A stretch of DNA of 16,961 nt from contig JAJXTK010000040.1 of NCBI GenBank assembly GCA_021783935.1, positions 1-16,961 on the forward strand, in the 5' to 3' direction. The notes beneath the pieces are model-generated. The model made no database searches and had not been told where the DNA came from. It saw only the letters and a program-made list of their open reading frames with translations. The DNA is from Myxococcales bacterium (GTDB lineage Bacteria; Myxococcota_A; Polyangia; Polyangiales; JADJMO01). Positions 1 to 9,853 of this stretch are shown here, in pieces. The position numbers were made by a program, and so were the translations under genes. Every line of letters starts with the position of its first letter. Within the stretch, counting starts at the first letter, position 1.

Positions 1-5
1 CCTGA

Positions 6-1313
6 ATCATCCTTGACACGTTCACGCTCTTCTTCACCGCGACGGTCTGTCTCGGTGGGGCGCTCTCGTCGCTGCTCGCAGGCGGCTACATGCCCGAGCA
101 CGGGCTCGACAAGGGCGAGTTCTACGCGCTGATGATCCTCTCGGCGATCGGCGCGGTGCTGCTCGTCGCGGCGGGCGACTTCCTCGCGCTCTTCATCGGG
201 CTCGAGACGATGTCGATCGGCGTCTACGCGATGACGGCGTTCCGCCGGACCAACCCGCGCAGCGCCGAGGGCGGGATGAAGTACTACCTGCTCGGCTCCT
301 TCGCGGCGGCGATTCTGCTCTACGGCGCGGCGCTGATGTACGGCGCCACGGGCACCACGGCGATCGCCGGCATCCGCGACGCGCTCGGCTCGGGCACCTT
401 CGGCTACGCGCACGATCCGGCTCGGCTCACGACCGTGATCGTGGCGATGGCGATGATCGTCGTCGGCCTCGCGTTCAAGATCGCGGCGGTCCCCTTCCAC
501 ATGTGGACGCCCGACGTCTACCAGGGCGCGCCGACGCCGGCGACCGCGTTCATGAGCGTGGTGGTGAAGGCGGCCGCGGTGGCGGTCGCCATGCGCGTGC
601 TGCTCGTCGCGTTCGGCGACAAGTTCTCGTCTTCGTGGGGCGCGGGCTGGCCGCCCGTCATCGCCGGGCTCGCGGTGCTCACGATGGTCGTCGCGAACCT
701 CACGGCGATTCGCCAGGAGAACGTCAAGCGCATGCTCGCGTACTCGAGCATCGCGCACGCAGGCTACATGCTCATCGGGCTCGTCGCGGCCTGGGGCCAC
801 GGCGATCCGATGGCGTCGCGCGACGGCAAGGCGGCGCTGCTCTTCTACCTGCTGCAGTACACCGTCACGCAGGCGGGAGCCTTCGGCGCGCTGATCCTCG
901 CGGGCTCGAAGGGGCGCGAGGCGGTCTCGTACGAGGACCTCGCGGGGCTCGGTCGCCGTAACCCCGCCGTGGCGCTCCCCTTCACGCTGTTTCTCATCTC
1001 GCTTGCCGGCGTGCCGCCCACCTCTGGCTTCTTCGGCAAGCTCTACGTGTTCCAGTCGGCCATCGAAGGGGGCTTCACGTGGCTCGCCGTCATCGGCCTG
1101 CTGAACAGCCTGCTCGCCGCGTACTACTACCTGCGCGTGCTGGTGTTCCTCTACATGAAGGAGCCGCAGCCGGGCGCCGTCGAGGCGGTGCCGATGAAGA
1201 GCGGGTACGTGACGGCGGCGCTGGTGCTCGCGTCGGCGCTCGTCCTCTATTTCGGTCTGATGCCGGGGCGGCCGCTGGACATGGCGATCAACGCGGCCCA
1301 GTCTCTGATGTGA
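6..1313 (+). CDS. nuoN: NADH-quinone oxidoreductase subunit N, 5' end missing
   Basis: NuoN is one of the three antiporter-like, proton-pumping membrane subunits of respiratory Complex I. The readable protein is almost wholly hydrophobic. It carries family landmarks: the Glu of GLETMS (residue 39 counted from the ATG at 90), the Lys-bearing motif FKIAAVPFHMWTPDVYQGAP, NVKRMLAYSSIAHAGYM, and the later SLAGVPPTSGFFGKLYVF helix. Full-length NuoN is about 480 residues; here roughly the first 70-80 are absent. The first ATG is at 90, but homologous sequence (LDTFTLFF, like the DGFAMLY stretch of E. coli NuoN) continues upstream to about position 12, with no start codon between. An in-frame TGA lies at 3-5, so the gene is cut or frameshifted at the window edge and 90 is not the real start. 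The stop overlaps the next ATG by one base, suggesting this is a late gene of a nuo operon. Confidence 0.95.
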   Translation: MILDTFTLFFTATVCLGGALSSLLAGGYMPEHGLDKGEFYALMILSAIGAVLLVAAGDFLALFIGLETMSIGVYAMTAFRRTNPRSAEGGMKYYLLGSFAAAILLYGAALMYGATGTTAIAGIRDALGSGTFGYAHDPARLTTVIVAMAMIVVGLAFKIAAVPFHMWTPDVYQGAPTPATAFMSVVVKAAAVAVAMRVLLVAFGDKFSSSWGAGWPPVIAGLAVLTMVVANLTAIRQENVKRMLAYSSIAHAGYMLIGLVAAWGHGDPMASRDGKAALLFYLLQYTVTQAGAFGALILAGSKGREAVSYEDLAGLGRRNPAVALPFTLFLISLAGVPPTSGFFGKLYVFQSAIEGGFTWLAVIGLLNSLLAAYYYLRVLVFLYMKEPQPGAVEAVPMKSGYVTAALVLASALVLYFGLMPGRPLDMAINAAQSLM

Positions 1314-2245
1314 TGGCGAGCACACGTCGATCGATCGGCGCGGGCGTCGCGCTCGCGCTGGTCAGCCTGCTGTCGGCGGGATGCCCGCGGAGCCGGACCT
1401 CCGAGAGTGGCGCCGCGGCCGCGAGCTCCGCGAGCTCGGTGGCGAGCATAAGGCCGCTGCCCCCCGCGCCGACGTCGCCGCCGCCCCCGGACGACAAGTT
1501 TCCGCTCGACGAGGCGGCGATCGACGCGATCGTGAACCCGTCGCACGCGACCGAGTACACCGGGCCGACCGGCGTGGTCGAGGGGGTCGTGCGCGTGACG
1601 GGCGACCCGGCTCGCATGCGGCAATTCATTCCGTTGCCCAAGCCGTGCGAGGCCGCGGTGCCGATCCACGGTCCCGACTACCGCGCGGGGCCCGGCGGCG
1701 AGCTCGCCGACGCGCTCGTCGCGGTGATCAAGACCTCCGGCTACGTGCGACCGAGCCGCGCCGACAAAGTCGTCACGATCAAGCAGTGCTCGATCACGCC
1801 GACGCTCATCGATCTGTCGGTCGGTCAGCGGCTGCTGGTCGCCAACGACGACGACTCGCCGTACACGCCGAACCTGCCGACGCGGAAGATCATCACGCGG
1901 CTCGCGATCAAGGGCATGAGCCCGGTGCCGCTGTTCCTGACGACTCCCGCCGCGTACGCGATGACCTGGCTGCCGGGCGCGCTGCCGGGCGCTGACGTGC
2001 CGACGGCGACGGTCTTCGTGCTGCCGAACGCGCTGCACATGACGACCGATCTCGACGGGAAGTTCCGCGTCGCGGGCGTGCCGGTCGGCAAGGCGCGCCT
2101 GGTCGTCTCGCACCTCGGCATGCCGGAGTTCGGCAAGGACATCGAGATCAAGGCGGGCGAGGTCGTGAAGATCGACGCGCCGATGACCTACAGGGCGCCG
2201 CCGGCGTCGAGCGCCCCGGCGCACCCCGTCTCGTCCATCCAGTGA
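1313..2245 (+). CDS. Lipoprotein with cupredoxin-like / carboxypeptidase regulatory-like domain
   Basis: A predicted 310-residue exported lipoprotein of unknown function. The start is the ATG overlapping the nuoN stop (TGATG); the longer upstream open frame only shadows nuoN. The N-terminus is a signal peptide ending in LLSAGC, so Cys24 is the likely lipidated residue, followed by a Ser/Ala/Pro-rich tether to about residue 60. Next comes a GVVEGVVRVTGDP strand pair and two further cysteines (KPCEAAV and IKQCSITP), as in the plastocyanin/MauL-like family. A carboxypeptidase-regulatory-like segment closes the protein (TATVFVLPNALHMTTDLDGKF, RVAGVPVGKARLVVSHLG). The His and Cys positions that bind copper in true cupredoxin relatives are not seen here (NDDDSPYT instead of a His-bearing loop), so electron transfer is unlikely. 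There is no clear Shine-Dalgarno, which fits translational coupling to nuoN. Family assignment is moderate; lipoprotein status is fairly firm. Confidence 0.8.
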   Translation: MASTRRSIGAGVALALVSLLSAGCPRSRTSESGAAAASSASSVASIRPLPPAPTSPPPPDDKFPLDEAAIDAIVNPSHATEYTGPTGVVEGVVRVTGDPARMRQFIPLPKPCEAAVPIHGPDYRAGPGGELADALVAVIKTSGYVRPSRADKVVTIKQCSITPTLIDLSVGQRLLVANDDDSPYTPNLPTRKIITRLAIKGMSPVPLFLTTPAAYAMTWLPGALPGADVPTATVFVLPNALHMTTDLDGKFRVAGVPVGKARLVVSHLGMPEFGKDIEIKAGEVVKIDAPMTYRAPPASSAPAHPVSSIQ

Positions 2246-2304
2246 ACGCACGGCGAGCGAGCCTCGCCACGGACGGTGCGCTGGTCGTCGCCGCAGACGC
2301 GAGC

Positions 2305-2336
2305 GAGCCCGGCCACCCAGGTGAGTAGCCGGGCTC
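2305..2336. terminator. Hairpin between convergent genes
   Basis: Arms GAGCCCGGC (2305-2313) and GCCGGGCTC (2328-2336) pair perfectly over 9 bp, and an inner CAC/GTG pair closes a CCAG loop, leaving AGTA bulged. It sits 60 bases after the lipoprotein stop and 48 bases beyond the stop of the convergent dehydrogenase, so it could end transcripts from either side. There is no T-run on either strand (TCTCTG follows on +), so it may need Rho or act only as a 3' barrier. Confidence 0.45.
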
Positions 2337-2383
2337 TCTGACGGTCGCGGCAAGCACCGGTCGCGCAGGCGACCGACGTCGTC

Positions 2384-4243
<1,860 letters not shown>

Positions 4244-4297
4244 TAGCGGGCCTCCTACGGAACCTGGATCGGTCGGCGCGCTGCCTGTCGCCGCCGA

Positions 4298-4317
4298 GAA
4301 TGAATCGCCATTCAGTC
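4298..4317. promoter_or_regulatory. Near-perfect 20-bp palindrome, candidate TetR/FadR-like operator
   Basis: The core is TGAAT-N4-ATTCA, with GA and TC continuing the symmetry outside one mismatched pair; 8 of 10 base pairs are symmetric. It is an AT-rich island in a GC-rich gap. The half-site resembles operators of TetR-type fatty-acid regulators such as Bacillus FadR (TGAATGA-type half-sites). It overlaps the downstream edge of the candidate dehydrogenase -10 element and the expected transcription start, the normal place for a repressor. No regulator gene is in the window; assignment is inference. Confidence 0.45.
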
Positions 4318-4344
4318 AACTACCATGGCGCTGCGATGCGTCAA
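4317..4344 (-). promoter_or_regulatory. Candidate sigma70-type promoter of the acyl-CoA dehydrogenase
   Basis: Read on the minus strand there is TTGACG (4339-4344), a 16-base spacer, and TAGTTG (4317-4322). The -35 is a 5/6 match to consensus and the -10 is weak. The expected start falls near 4310, inside the palindrome at 4298-4317, giving a leader of about 65 bases. Confidence 0.3.
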
Positions 4345-4458
4345 TACCGACGCGAAACCTCCGCCTGGTACGCTCCGCATGGGCCGGAAATGCAGGCTCG
4401 GATCGTCGGGACGGGCGGGCATTTGGCCTCGCGCGACCACGCGCGGTAGCGAGCGACG

Positions 4459-5577
4459 ATGAATCTTCGTGCGATCGAAGTGACGTGCGGGCAGCTGCTG
4501 GTCGTCGGGTTCGACGGCCTGACCTTGCCTGCGTCGCTCGCTGTGTCGCTCGCGCGCGGCGAGCGCGGCGGCGTGCTGTCGTTCCGACGCAACGTCGGTC
4601 AGCGCGACGGGCGTGTCGATCTCGCGCAGGTCGCCGCGCTCAACGCTGCCATCGTCGACGCGTGCCCGAGCGAGCTTCCGCCGCTGATCGCGGTCGACCA
4701 AGAGGGGGGGCGCGTGCGGCGGCTCGGTCCGCCGCTCTTGCAGGTGCCGGCCATGCGCGCGGTCGCCGCGGCGCTCGATGACGGCGCGCTGGAGGAGCTC
4801 GCGCGCGCCGTCGCGCTCGAGCTCGCCGCGCTCGGCTTCTCCATGAGCTTCGCGCCGGTGCTCGACGTCGACACCAACCCCGAGAACCCGATCATCGGCG
4901 ATCGCGCGTTCGGCGCGACGGTCGATCGCGTGAGCGCCGCAGGGCTCGCCTACGCGCGCGGCCTCGCCCGAGGCGGCGTGCTCTCGTGCGCCAAGCACTA
5001 CCCGGGCCACGGCGACACCGAGCTCGACTCGCACCTCTCGCTGCCGCGCGTGCGTCACGCTCGCGCGCGCCTCGACGCAGTGGAGCTCGCGCCGTTTCGC
5101 GCGGCGGCCGAGGCGCGCATCCCGTCGGTCATGACTGCGCACGTGGTGTTCGACGCGCTCGACGAGGGGGTGCCGGCGACGCTGTCGCGGCGCGTAGTGC
5201 ACGACGTCCTGCGCAGCGAGCTCGGCTTCGAAGGGGTCTGCTTCTCGGACGATCTGTTCATGCGCGGCGTGAGCCCGTCGGCGGGCGCCGATCCTCGCGA
5301 GGTCGCCGACGTCGGCGTGCGCGCGATCGACGCTGGGTGCGACGCGCTGCTCGTGGCGCACGAGGGGCCCGCCGCCGAGGCCACGCTCGGCGCCTTGGTG
5401 GAGCGGGCGCGCCGCGACGCCGCCTTCCGCGCGCGCTGCGAGGAGGCACGCGCGCGGTTCGTCGAGATGCGGCGCAAAGTGCCCCCGAGCCCCTCGCGTT
5501 CGCTCGGCGCGCTCGAGGCTGCGGTCACGAGCGAGGCCTCGCGGAGCGCCGCCGAGGCGCTGCGGGCTTTGGCGTGA
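4459..5577 (+). CDS. nagZ: Glycoside hydrolase family 3, beta-N-acetylhexosaminidase (NagZ type)
   Basis: A 372-residue enzyme that would remove N-acetylglucosamine from muropeptides during cell-wall recycling, normally in the cytoplasm; no signal peptide is visible, in agreement. Family motifs are complete: the IAVDQEGGRVRRL strand near residue 75, NPIIGDRAFG, KHYPGHGDTELDSH (residues 179-192, with Asp190/His192 of the mobile acid/base loop), and CFSDDLFMRGV with the likely nucleophile Asp264. The (K)H-GHG-T-DSH loop is diagnostic of NagZ rather than of two-domain beta-glucosidases, and the single TIM-barrel size also fits (NagZ is about 340). The start at 4459 has only a weak upstream GAGCGA. 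The gene is divergent from the dehydrogenase, with 215 bases between. No ampG, nagK or other recycling gene adjoins it; it is followed after 202 bases by a sensor kinase. Confidence 0.85.
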   Translation: MNLRAIEVTCGQLLVVGFDGLTLPASLAVSLARGERGGVLSFRRNVGQRDGRVDLAQVAALNAAIVDACPSELPPLIAVDQEGGRVRRLGPPLLQVPAMRAVAAALDDGALEELARAVALELAALGFSMSFAPVLDVDTNPENPIIGDRAFGATVDRVSAAGLAYARGLARGGVLSCAKHYPGHGDTELDSHLSLPRVRHARARLDAVELAPFRAAAEARIPSVMTAHVVFDALDEGVPATLSRRVVHDVLRSELGFEGVCFSDDLFMRGVSPSAGADPREVADVGVRAIDAGCDALLVAHEGPAAEATLGALVERARRDAAFRARCEEARARFVEMRRKVPPSPSRSLGALEAAVTSEASRSAAEALRALA

Positions 5578-5580
5578 CCC

Positions 5581-5600
5581 GGCCCGCGGAGACTCGGGCC
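5581..5600. terminator. GC hairpin right after nagZ
   Basis: GGCCCG (5581-5586) and CGGGCC (5595-5600) form a perfect 6-bp stem with an 8-base loop, three bases after the nagZ stop. No T-run follows. It may be a weak or Rho-assisted terminator; short GC-only stems are common by chance in DNA of this composition. Confidence 0.25.
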
Positions 5601-5779
5601 CCCGGCGGCTGGCTCGACGGCTCGTTCGCGCAGGGCATTCGAGCGCTTCGGCGCGTCCCACCGCAAGCTGGCCGCTTTCTGCGTCGATGCGCTCGCGTTG
5701 CACCCGGGGGGCATCGGCAGCGTGAACCCGCGCGCGCGAGCCGCAGGCACGTCGACTGCAGGCGAGGCGGCACTCGGCC

Positions 5780-7789
5780 ATGACGCATCAACCCCGCGCG
5801 GTTCCGACGATCGAGCGCCCCTCGAGCGGTCCGCCGCAGGCCGAGGTCGCTGGCGGCGACGCGGGTCGACAAGACCCGTTCGCCCGCCCCGAGGACGTGC
5901 ATCGGATCGTCGCCGACGGGGCCTTCGACTGGGAGCTGCTCCTCGATCGCGATGGGCGCGTTCGATACTGCTCCCCCTCGAGCGCGAGGATCACCGGGCA
6001 CGACGCCGCGGAGTTCGTGGCCGGAGGCGACCTGGTCCTCGAGCTCGTGCACCCCGACGATCGCGAGCTGCTCTTGCGCCACCGCGAGCGCGTCGAGTTG
6101 GGCGAGTCGTCGGCCGACTTCGAGTACCGCATGCTCGTCGCCGGGCGCACGGTGTGGGTAGGCCACGCGTGCCGCCCGGTCTTCGACGCGGCGGGAGCGC
6201 GCATCGGCACGCGCGTCAGCAACCGCGACGTGACGGCGCTGAAGATGGCCGACGCGGAGCTTCGCGGCGCCGCCAGGTATGCGCGCAGCCTCCTCGAAGC
6301 GAGCCTCGATCCCCTCGTGACGATCAGCCCCGAGGGGAAGATCACCGACGTCAACACCGCGACCGAAGAGGCGACCGGCAGGGCGCGCGCGGCCCTCCTC
6401 GGCACCGACTTCGCCGACTACTTCACCGAGCCGGAGCGCGCGCGTGACGGCTACCGACGGGTGCTCGAGCGTGGCCTCGTTCGCGACTACCCCCTGACCC
6501 TGCGGAGCGCCCTCGGGCGCGAGACCGACGTCCTCTACAACGCGAGCGTCTACCGCTCGGAGAGCGGCGAGCTGCAGGGGGTCTTCGCGGCCGCGCGCGA
6601 CGTGACCGATCTGCGGCGCGCGATCCGCGCGCTCGAGCGGCAGCGCGACTTCAACGCGAAGGTGCTCGGCACGGTGGCCTCGCTCGTGATCGTCCTCGAT
6701 CTCGAGGCGCGCATCGTGTTGTTCAATCGGGCCTGCGAGCAGTGCACCGGCTGGTCGTTCGACGAGGTGGCCGACAGGCCCTTCTTCGAGGTGCTCGTCC
6801 CCGAGGCCGAGCGCGAGGCGGTGGGGGGCGTGTGGCGCGCGCTCGCCGCCTCGGCGCTGCCGAGCCGCTTCGAGAACCACTGGGTCACGCGCGGCGGCGA
6901 GCTGCGCCTCATCGAGTTCGCGAACACGACGCTGAGCGCGTCCGACGGCGAGGTCGAATTCATCATCGCCGCGGGCACCGACGTGACCGACCGGCGCCGC
7001 GCCGAGCAGGAGCTGCGAGCGAGCGAGGAGGCGCTGCACGGGCTGAACGCAGAGCTCGAACGGCGCGTCGCCGAGCGCACCGCGGAGCTCGAGGCGGCCA
7101 ACCAGGAGCTCGAGGGCTTCTCGTCCTCGGTCTCGCACGACCTGCGCGCGCCGCTGCGCGCGATCGACGGCTATGCGCGCATCGTGCTCGACACCTACGC
7201 CGATCGTCTCGACGACGAGGGGCGCCGGCTGCTCGGGGTCGTGCGCGAGAGCACCGTGCGCATGGCGCAGCTCATCGACGACATCCTCGCCTTCTCGCGC
7301 GCGCGGCGCCTCGAGCTGCGCCTCGCCGACGTCGACATGAACATGCTCGTCGGGTTCGTGTGGCAAGACCTCGAGCCCGCGCGCGCGGGGCGCGAGATCG
7401 AGCTGGCCGTCGGCCCGCTGCCGTGGGTCCGCGGCGACCCCGCGATGCTGCGGCAGGTGCTCGCGAACCTGCTCGGCAACGCCGTGAAGTTCACCGCGCC
7501 GCGGGCCGTCGCGCACGTAGAGATCGGCGCGCACGTGTCGGGGGCGATGGCCTCGTTCTTCGTCAAGGACGACGGCGTCGGGTTCGACGCGCGGCATGCG
7601 AGCCAGATGTTCGGCGTCTTCCAGCGCCTGCATCGCGTCGACGAGTTCGAGGGCACGGGCATCGGGCTCGCGATCGTCAAGCGCATCGTGAGCCGCCACG
7701 GCGGCGAGGTGTCCGCCGAGGGGGGCGTCGGCGAGGGGGCGACGCTGCGCTTCACGCTGCCGATCGCCAAGGGCGGGGCGATCGCGTGA
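5780..7789 (+). CDS. Soluble PAS-PAS-PAS sensor histidine kinase
   Basis: A 669-residue two-component kinase without membrane segments, so it senses in the cytoplasm. Order: a Pro/Gly-rich N-terminus (1-40), PAS1 about 42-155 (ends SNRDVTALK), PAS2 about 165-282 (ends AARDVTDLRR), PAS3 about 290-408 (ends AGTDVTDRRR), a coiled coil about 410-447 (LNAELERRVAERTAELEAAN), HisKA with SVSHDLRAPLRAIDGY and phospho-acceptor His453, then HATPase_c with N-box Asn567 (NLLGNAVKF), G1 DDGVGFD at 597-603, F-box FGVFQRLH and G2 GTGIGL at 625-630. All ATP-binding boxes are intact. The H-box and coiled coil resemble the phytochrome-like kinase group, but no GAF or PHY domain is seen. No receiver domain or response regulator lies in the window, so it is an orphan kinase. 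The ligands of the PAS domains cannot be told. The start ATG lies in a GC-rich stretch with a weak AGG upstream. Confidence 0.93.
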   Translation: MTHQPRAVPTIERPSSGPPQAEVAGGDAGRQDPFARPEDVHRIVADGAFDWELLLDRDGRVRYCSPSSARITGHDAAEFVAGGDLVLELVHPDDRELLLRHRERVELGESSADFEYRMLVAGRTVWVGHACRPVFDAAGARIGTRVSNRDVTALKMADAELRGAARYARSLLEASLDPLVTISPEGKITDVNTATEEATGRARAALLGTDFADYFTEPERARDGYRRVLERGLVRDYPLTLRSALGRETDVLYNASVYRSESGELQGVFAAARDVTDLRRAIRALERQRDFNAKVLGTVASLVIVLDLEARIVLFNRACEQCTGWSFDEVADRPFFEVLVPEAEREAVGGVWRALAASALPSRFENHWVTRGGELRLIEFANTTLSASDGEVEFIIAAGTDVTDRRRAEQELRASEEALHGLNAELERRVAERTAELEAANQELEGFSSSVSHDLRAPLRAIDGYARIVLDTYADRLDDEGRRLLGVVRESTVRMAQLIDDILAFSRARRLELRLADVDMNMLVGFVWQDLEPARAGREIELAVGPLPWVRGDPAMLRQVLANLLGNAVKFTAPRAVAHVEIGAHVSGAMASFFVKDDGVGFDARHASQMFGVFQRLHRVDEFEGTGIGLAIVKRIVSRHGGEVSAEGGVGEGATLRFTLPIAKGGAIA

Positions 7790-8113
7790 TCGACGCCCGG
7801 CCCGGCTAGATTTCGTGGGTCGCAGACGAACCCACCGACGCTGGCTGCCCGTCGAGTCTCTCCGCAACTGCCCGAGCCTCTCGCGCGCGAGTCCTGGGCT
7901 TGCCGAGCGAGCGACACGGCCTGCTGGGGCGCCGACCGTCATCGTGCTCGATGCGAGGCGCGCGACCTGGCCGCAGACCACGCGCCCGGCGTGCGCTTCG
8001 GCGTCGATGCGCTGGCTGCGCCCCCAGCGTTCGGGTCGCGCGCGGCGGAGCTCGCGACAGGCTGGGTGACGGGGAGCGGGCCGGCGCGGTGAGACCGAGG
8101 GGCGCTGGCGCCC
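7790..8113. other. 324-base gap between convergent kinase and murJ genes
   Basis: No convincing gene. The kinase frame stays open for 100 codons past its stop (to 8090) with GC-rich third positions, but has no useful start and no recognisable motif. A hairpin at 7815-7835 (GTGGGTCG, loop CAGA, CGA, bulged A, CCCAC) lies 25 bases after the kinase stop and could mark the 3' end of its transcript; no T-run follows. No tRNA-like or repeat structure was seen. Confidence 0.5.
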
Positions 8114-8115
8114 TC
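8097..8115 (-). terminator. Possible hairpin at the murJ 3' end
   Basis: GAGGG and CCCTC pair, with an inner CG/CG pair and one bulged G, around a CTGG loop. The stem includes part of the murJ stop codon. There is no T-run after it on the minus strand (CGGTCTCACC), so terminator function is doubtful. Confidence 0.2.
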
Positions 8116-9793
8116 AAGCCCGCGCCCTGCGCACCCTGCGCATCACCGCCCCGACGAGCTGCCGCTGCTCCTCGTGCCCGACCGCTCGGCCGACCGTGAG
8201 GAACGCGAGCGCGAACGCGATCCCGCCCGCCGTCACCGGCAGGAGCCCGCCGACGTGCGGGAGTCGTGGCAGGCTCGTGGCCGCAGCCGCGGCGTAGAAC
8301 GCGACGAGCGCGGCGACGATCGACGCAATGGCGCTCTTGAGGGCGCTCTTGGCGACGTCTCGCGCGTGCAGATCGGGCAGCAGCCGCCGCAGCGCGACGA
8401 GCAGGAGCGCCATCTGCACGAACGACGAGCCGGTGACTGCCCAGGAGATGCCGACGTGGCCGAGCGTGCCTCTGAGCGAGAGGGCGATCGCGATGAAGGC
8501 CATGAGGTCGAGGCCGCTGATGAGCACGGGCGTGCGCGTATTGCCGAGCGCGTAGAAGACCGGGACGACCTGCCGCACGACGGCGACGAGCACCACGCCG
8601 AGCGCCTGGACCCACAACGCCCTGGTGGTGCCCTCGACGCTGGCGGCGTCGAAGGCGCCGCGCGCGAAGGCGCCGATCACGATCGGCCTCGCGAGCGCGA
8701 CCAGGAGCGCCGTGGCGGGGAGGGCGACGAACAGCGCGAGCCGCAGCGCGTGGGCAGCGGTCTTGGCGACCTCGCGGCGATCGCCCCGCGCGACCAGCGA
8801 CGCGAGCGAGGGGAGCGTCGCGGTGGCGAGCGCGAGCGAGAAGACCCCCTGCGGGAAGTCGCAGAGGCGCTGGGCGTAGTAAAAGTAGCTGTTCGCCCCC
8901 TCGCCGCACTCCGACAAGAAGCGCCGCGAGAGCACCAGATCGATCTCGTAGATCATCAGCCCGAGCGTCATCGGCAGGATGCGCCGCACGACCTCGCGCA
9001 CGTCGTCGTCACGCACGTCGATCCGGAGCGCGCCGCCGAAGCCCGCGCGACGCAGCTCCGGTAGCTGCGCCAGGACCTGCAGCGCGCCGCCGACCAGCGC
9101 GCCGACGGCGAGCGCGAGGATCGGATCGACGCCGCGCGCGACGAACAGCGGCGGCAGCGCGAGGGCGCACGCGATCATCGCGACGTTGAGCAGCCCCGGC
9201 GCGAAGGCCGCGACGGCGAAGCGTCGGCGCGTCTGCAAGGCGCCCGCGCCGAGCGCGGCGAGCCCCATGAAGAGCAGGTACGGAAAGACCACGCGCGTGA
9301 TCGCGACCGTCTTGTCGAACGCCCCTGCGCGCGCGTGGAACCCCGCGGCGAAGAGCTCGCAGAGCCAAGGCGCGCCGGCGACGCCGAGCGCGCTCGTCGC
9401 GATCAGGACGATCCACATGGCGCCGCGCAGCTTCGCGTACAGCGCCTCTGCGGCGCGCGGGCCCCGACGCTCCTCGACCTGCGCCAGCACCGGGACGAAG
9501 CTCGCCGACAGTGCCCCCTCGGCGAGCAGCTGGCGCAGCGCGTTCGGGATCGTGAAGGCGACGAAGAAGAGATCGGTCTCCCCGCGCGGAAAGAGCGCCG
9601 CGAAGACCAGATCTCGGGCGAGCCCGAGCACGCGCGACAGGAGCGTGCCGAGGCCGACCACGCCCGCGCGCTTCGCGATCGCCCTGCGATCGCGGGAGGC
9701 ATCCGAGGTCGGCTCGAGGGGCGCCTCGCTCGTCGGCGGCGTGGCGCCGGCCCCCTCCTCGCTGGGGCGATCGGTCGTCGCCGGCTTGGCCAT
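8114..9793 (-). CDS. murJ: Lipid II flippase MurJ (MviN)
   Basis: A 559-residue polytopic inner-membrane protein of the MOP superfamily that moves lipid II across the cytoplasmic membrane for peptidoglycan synthesis. Essential E. coli residues have clear counterparts: both arginines of LLSRVLGLARD (Arg54, Arg60), the Asp of ETDLFFVAF (Asp74), the Arg of PNALRQLLAEGALS (Arg87), and the YYAQRLCDFPQGVFSLALATATLPSL segment with its conserved Arg. About 14 hydrophobic helices can be followed to the C-terminus. A Pro/Thr/Glu-rich cytoplasmic extension of some 40 residues precedes the family's usual start. I chose the ATG at 9793; a GTG just before it would put the AAAGG ribosome binding site only one base away. 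It lies downstream of the transpeptidase on the same strand, but the 213-base gap holds a terminator-like hairpin, so the two may be transcribed separately. Confidence 0.96.
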   Translation of the reverse strand: MAKPATTDRPSEEGAGATPPTSEAPLEPTSDASRDRRAIAKRAGVVGLGTLLSRVLGLARDLVFAALFPRGETDLFFVAFTIPNALRQLLAEGALSASFVPVLAQVEERRGPRAAEALYAKLRGAMWIVLIATSALGVAGAPWLCELFAAGFHARAGAFDKTVAITRVVFPYLLFMGLAALGAGALQTRRRFAVAAFAPGLLNVAMIACALALPPLFVARGVDPILALAVGALVGGALQVLAQLPELRRAGFGGALRIDVRDDDVREVVRRILPMTLGLMIYEIDLVLSRRFLSECGEGANSYFYYAQRLCDFPQGVFSLALATATLPSLASLVARGDRREVAKTAAHALRLALFVALPATALLVALARPIVIGAFARGAFDAASVEGTTRALWVQALGVVLVAVVRQVVPVFYALGNTRTPVLISGLDLMAFIAIALSLRGTLGHVGISWAVTGSSFVQMALLLVALRRLLPDLHARDVAKSALKSAIASIVAALVAFYAAAAATSLPRLPHVGGLLPVTAGGIAFALAFLTVGRAVGHEEQRQLVGAVMRRVRRARA

Positions 9794-9830
9794 CACGCCT
9801 TTGCTACACGGCTTACGCGTGCGAGCCGAA

Positions 9831-9848
9831 GAAAACGGAGCCGTTCTC
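9831..9848 (-). terminator. Terminator-like hairpin after the transpeptidase gene
   Basis: On the minus strand the sequence reads GAGAACGGCTCCGTTTTCTT: AACGG/CCGTT pair, extended by GA/TC with one mismatch, and the right arm runs into a T-rich tail (TTTTCTT). This is the only hairpin in the window with such a tail, and it lies about 160 bases past the transpeptidase stop and about 40 bases before murJ. The stem is short and the loop tight. Confidence 0.35.
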
Positions 9849-9853
9849 TCGAA

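Noticed and set aside
1079..1312. Upstream extension of the lipoprotein frame into nuoN
   Set aside because: The extension is an Arg/Ala-rich frame shadow of nuoN; the ATG at 1313 gives a proper lipoprotein signal peptide.
5640..5780. Shared phrase GCGTCGATGCGCT in this gap and at about 8003-8015
   Set aside because: The match is only about 13 bases with unrelated flanks, so it is not evidence of a repeat family in GC-rich DNA.
5525..7981. An 818-codon minus-strand open frame opposite the sensor kinase
   Set aside because: Same type of Arg/Ala/Glu-rich antisense shadow; the plus strand encodes a complete PAS/HisKA/HATPase protein.
7788..8090. Kinase frame stays open for 100 codons past its stop, ending with a protein-like GVRFGVDALAAPPAFG stretch
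   Set aside because: No start codon except late GTGs, no ribosome binding site, no recognised motif; a gene remnant is possible but unsupported.
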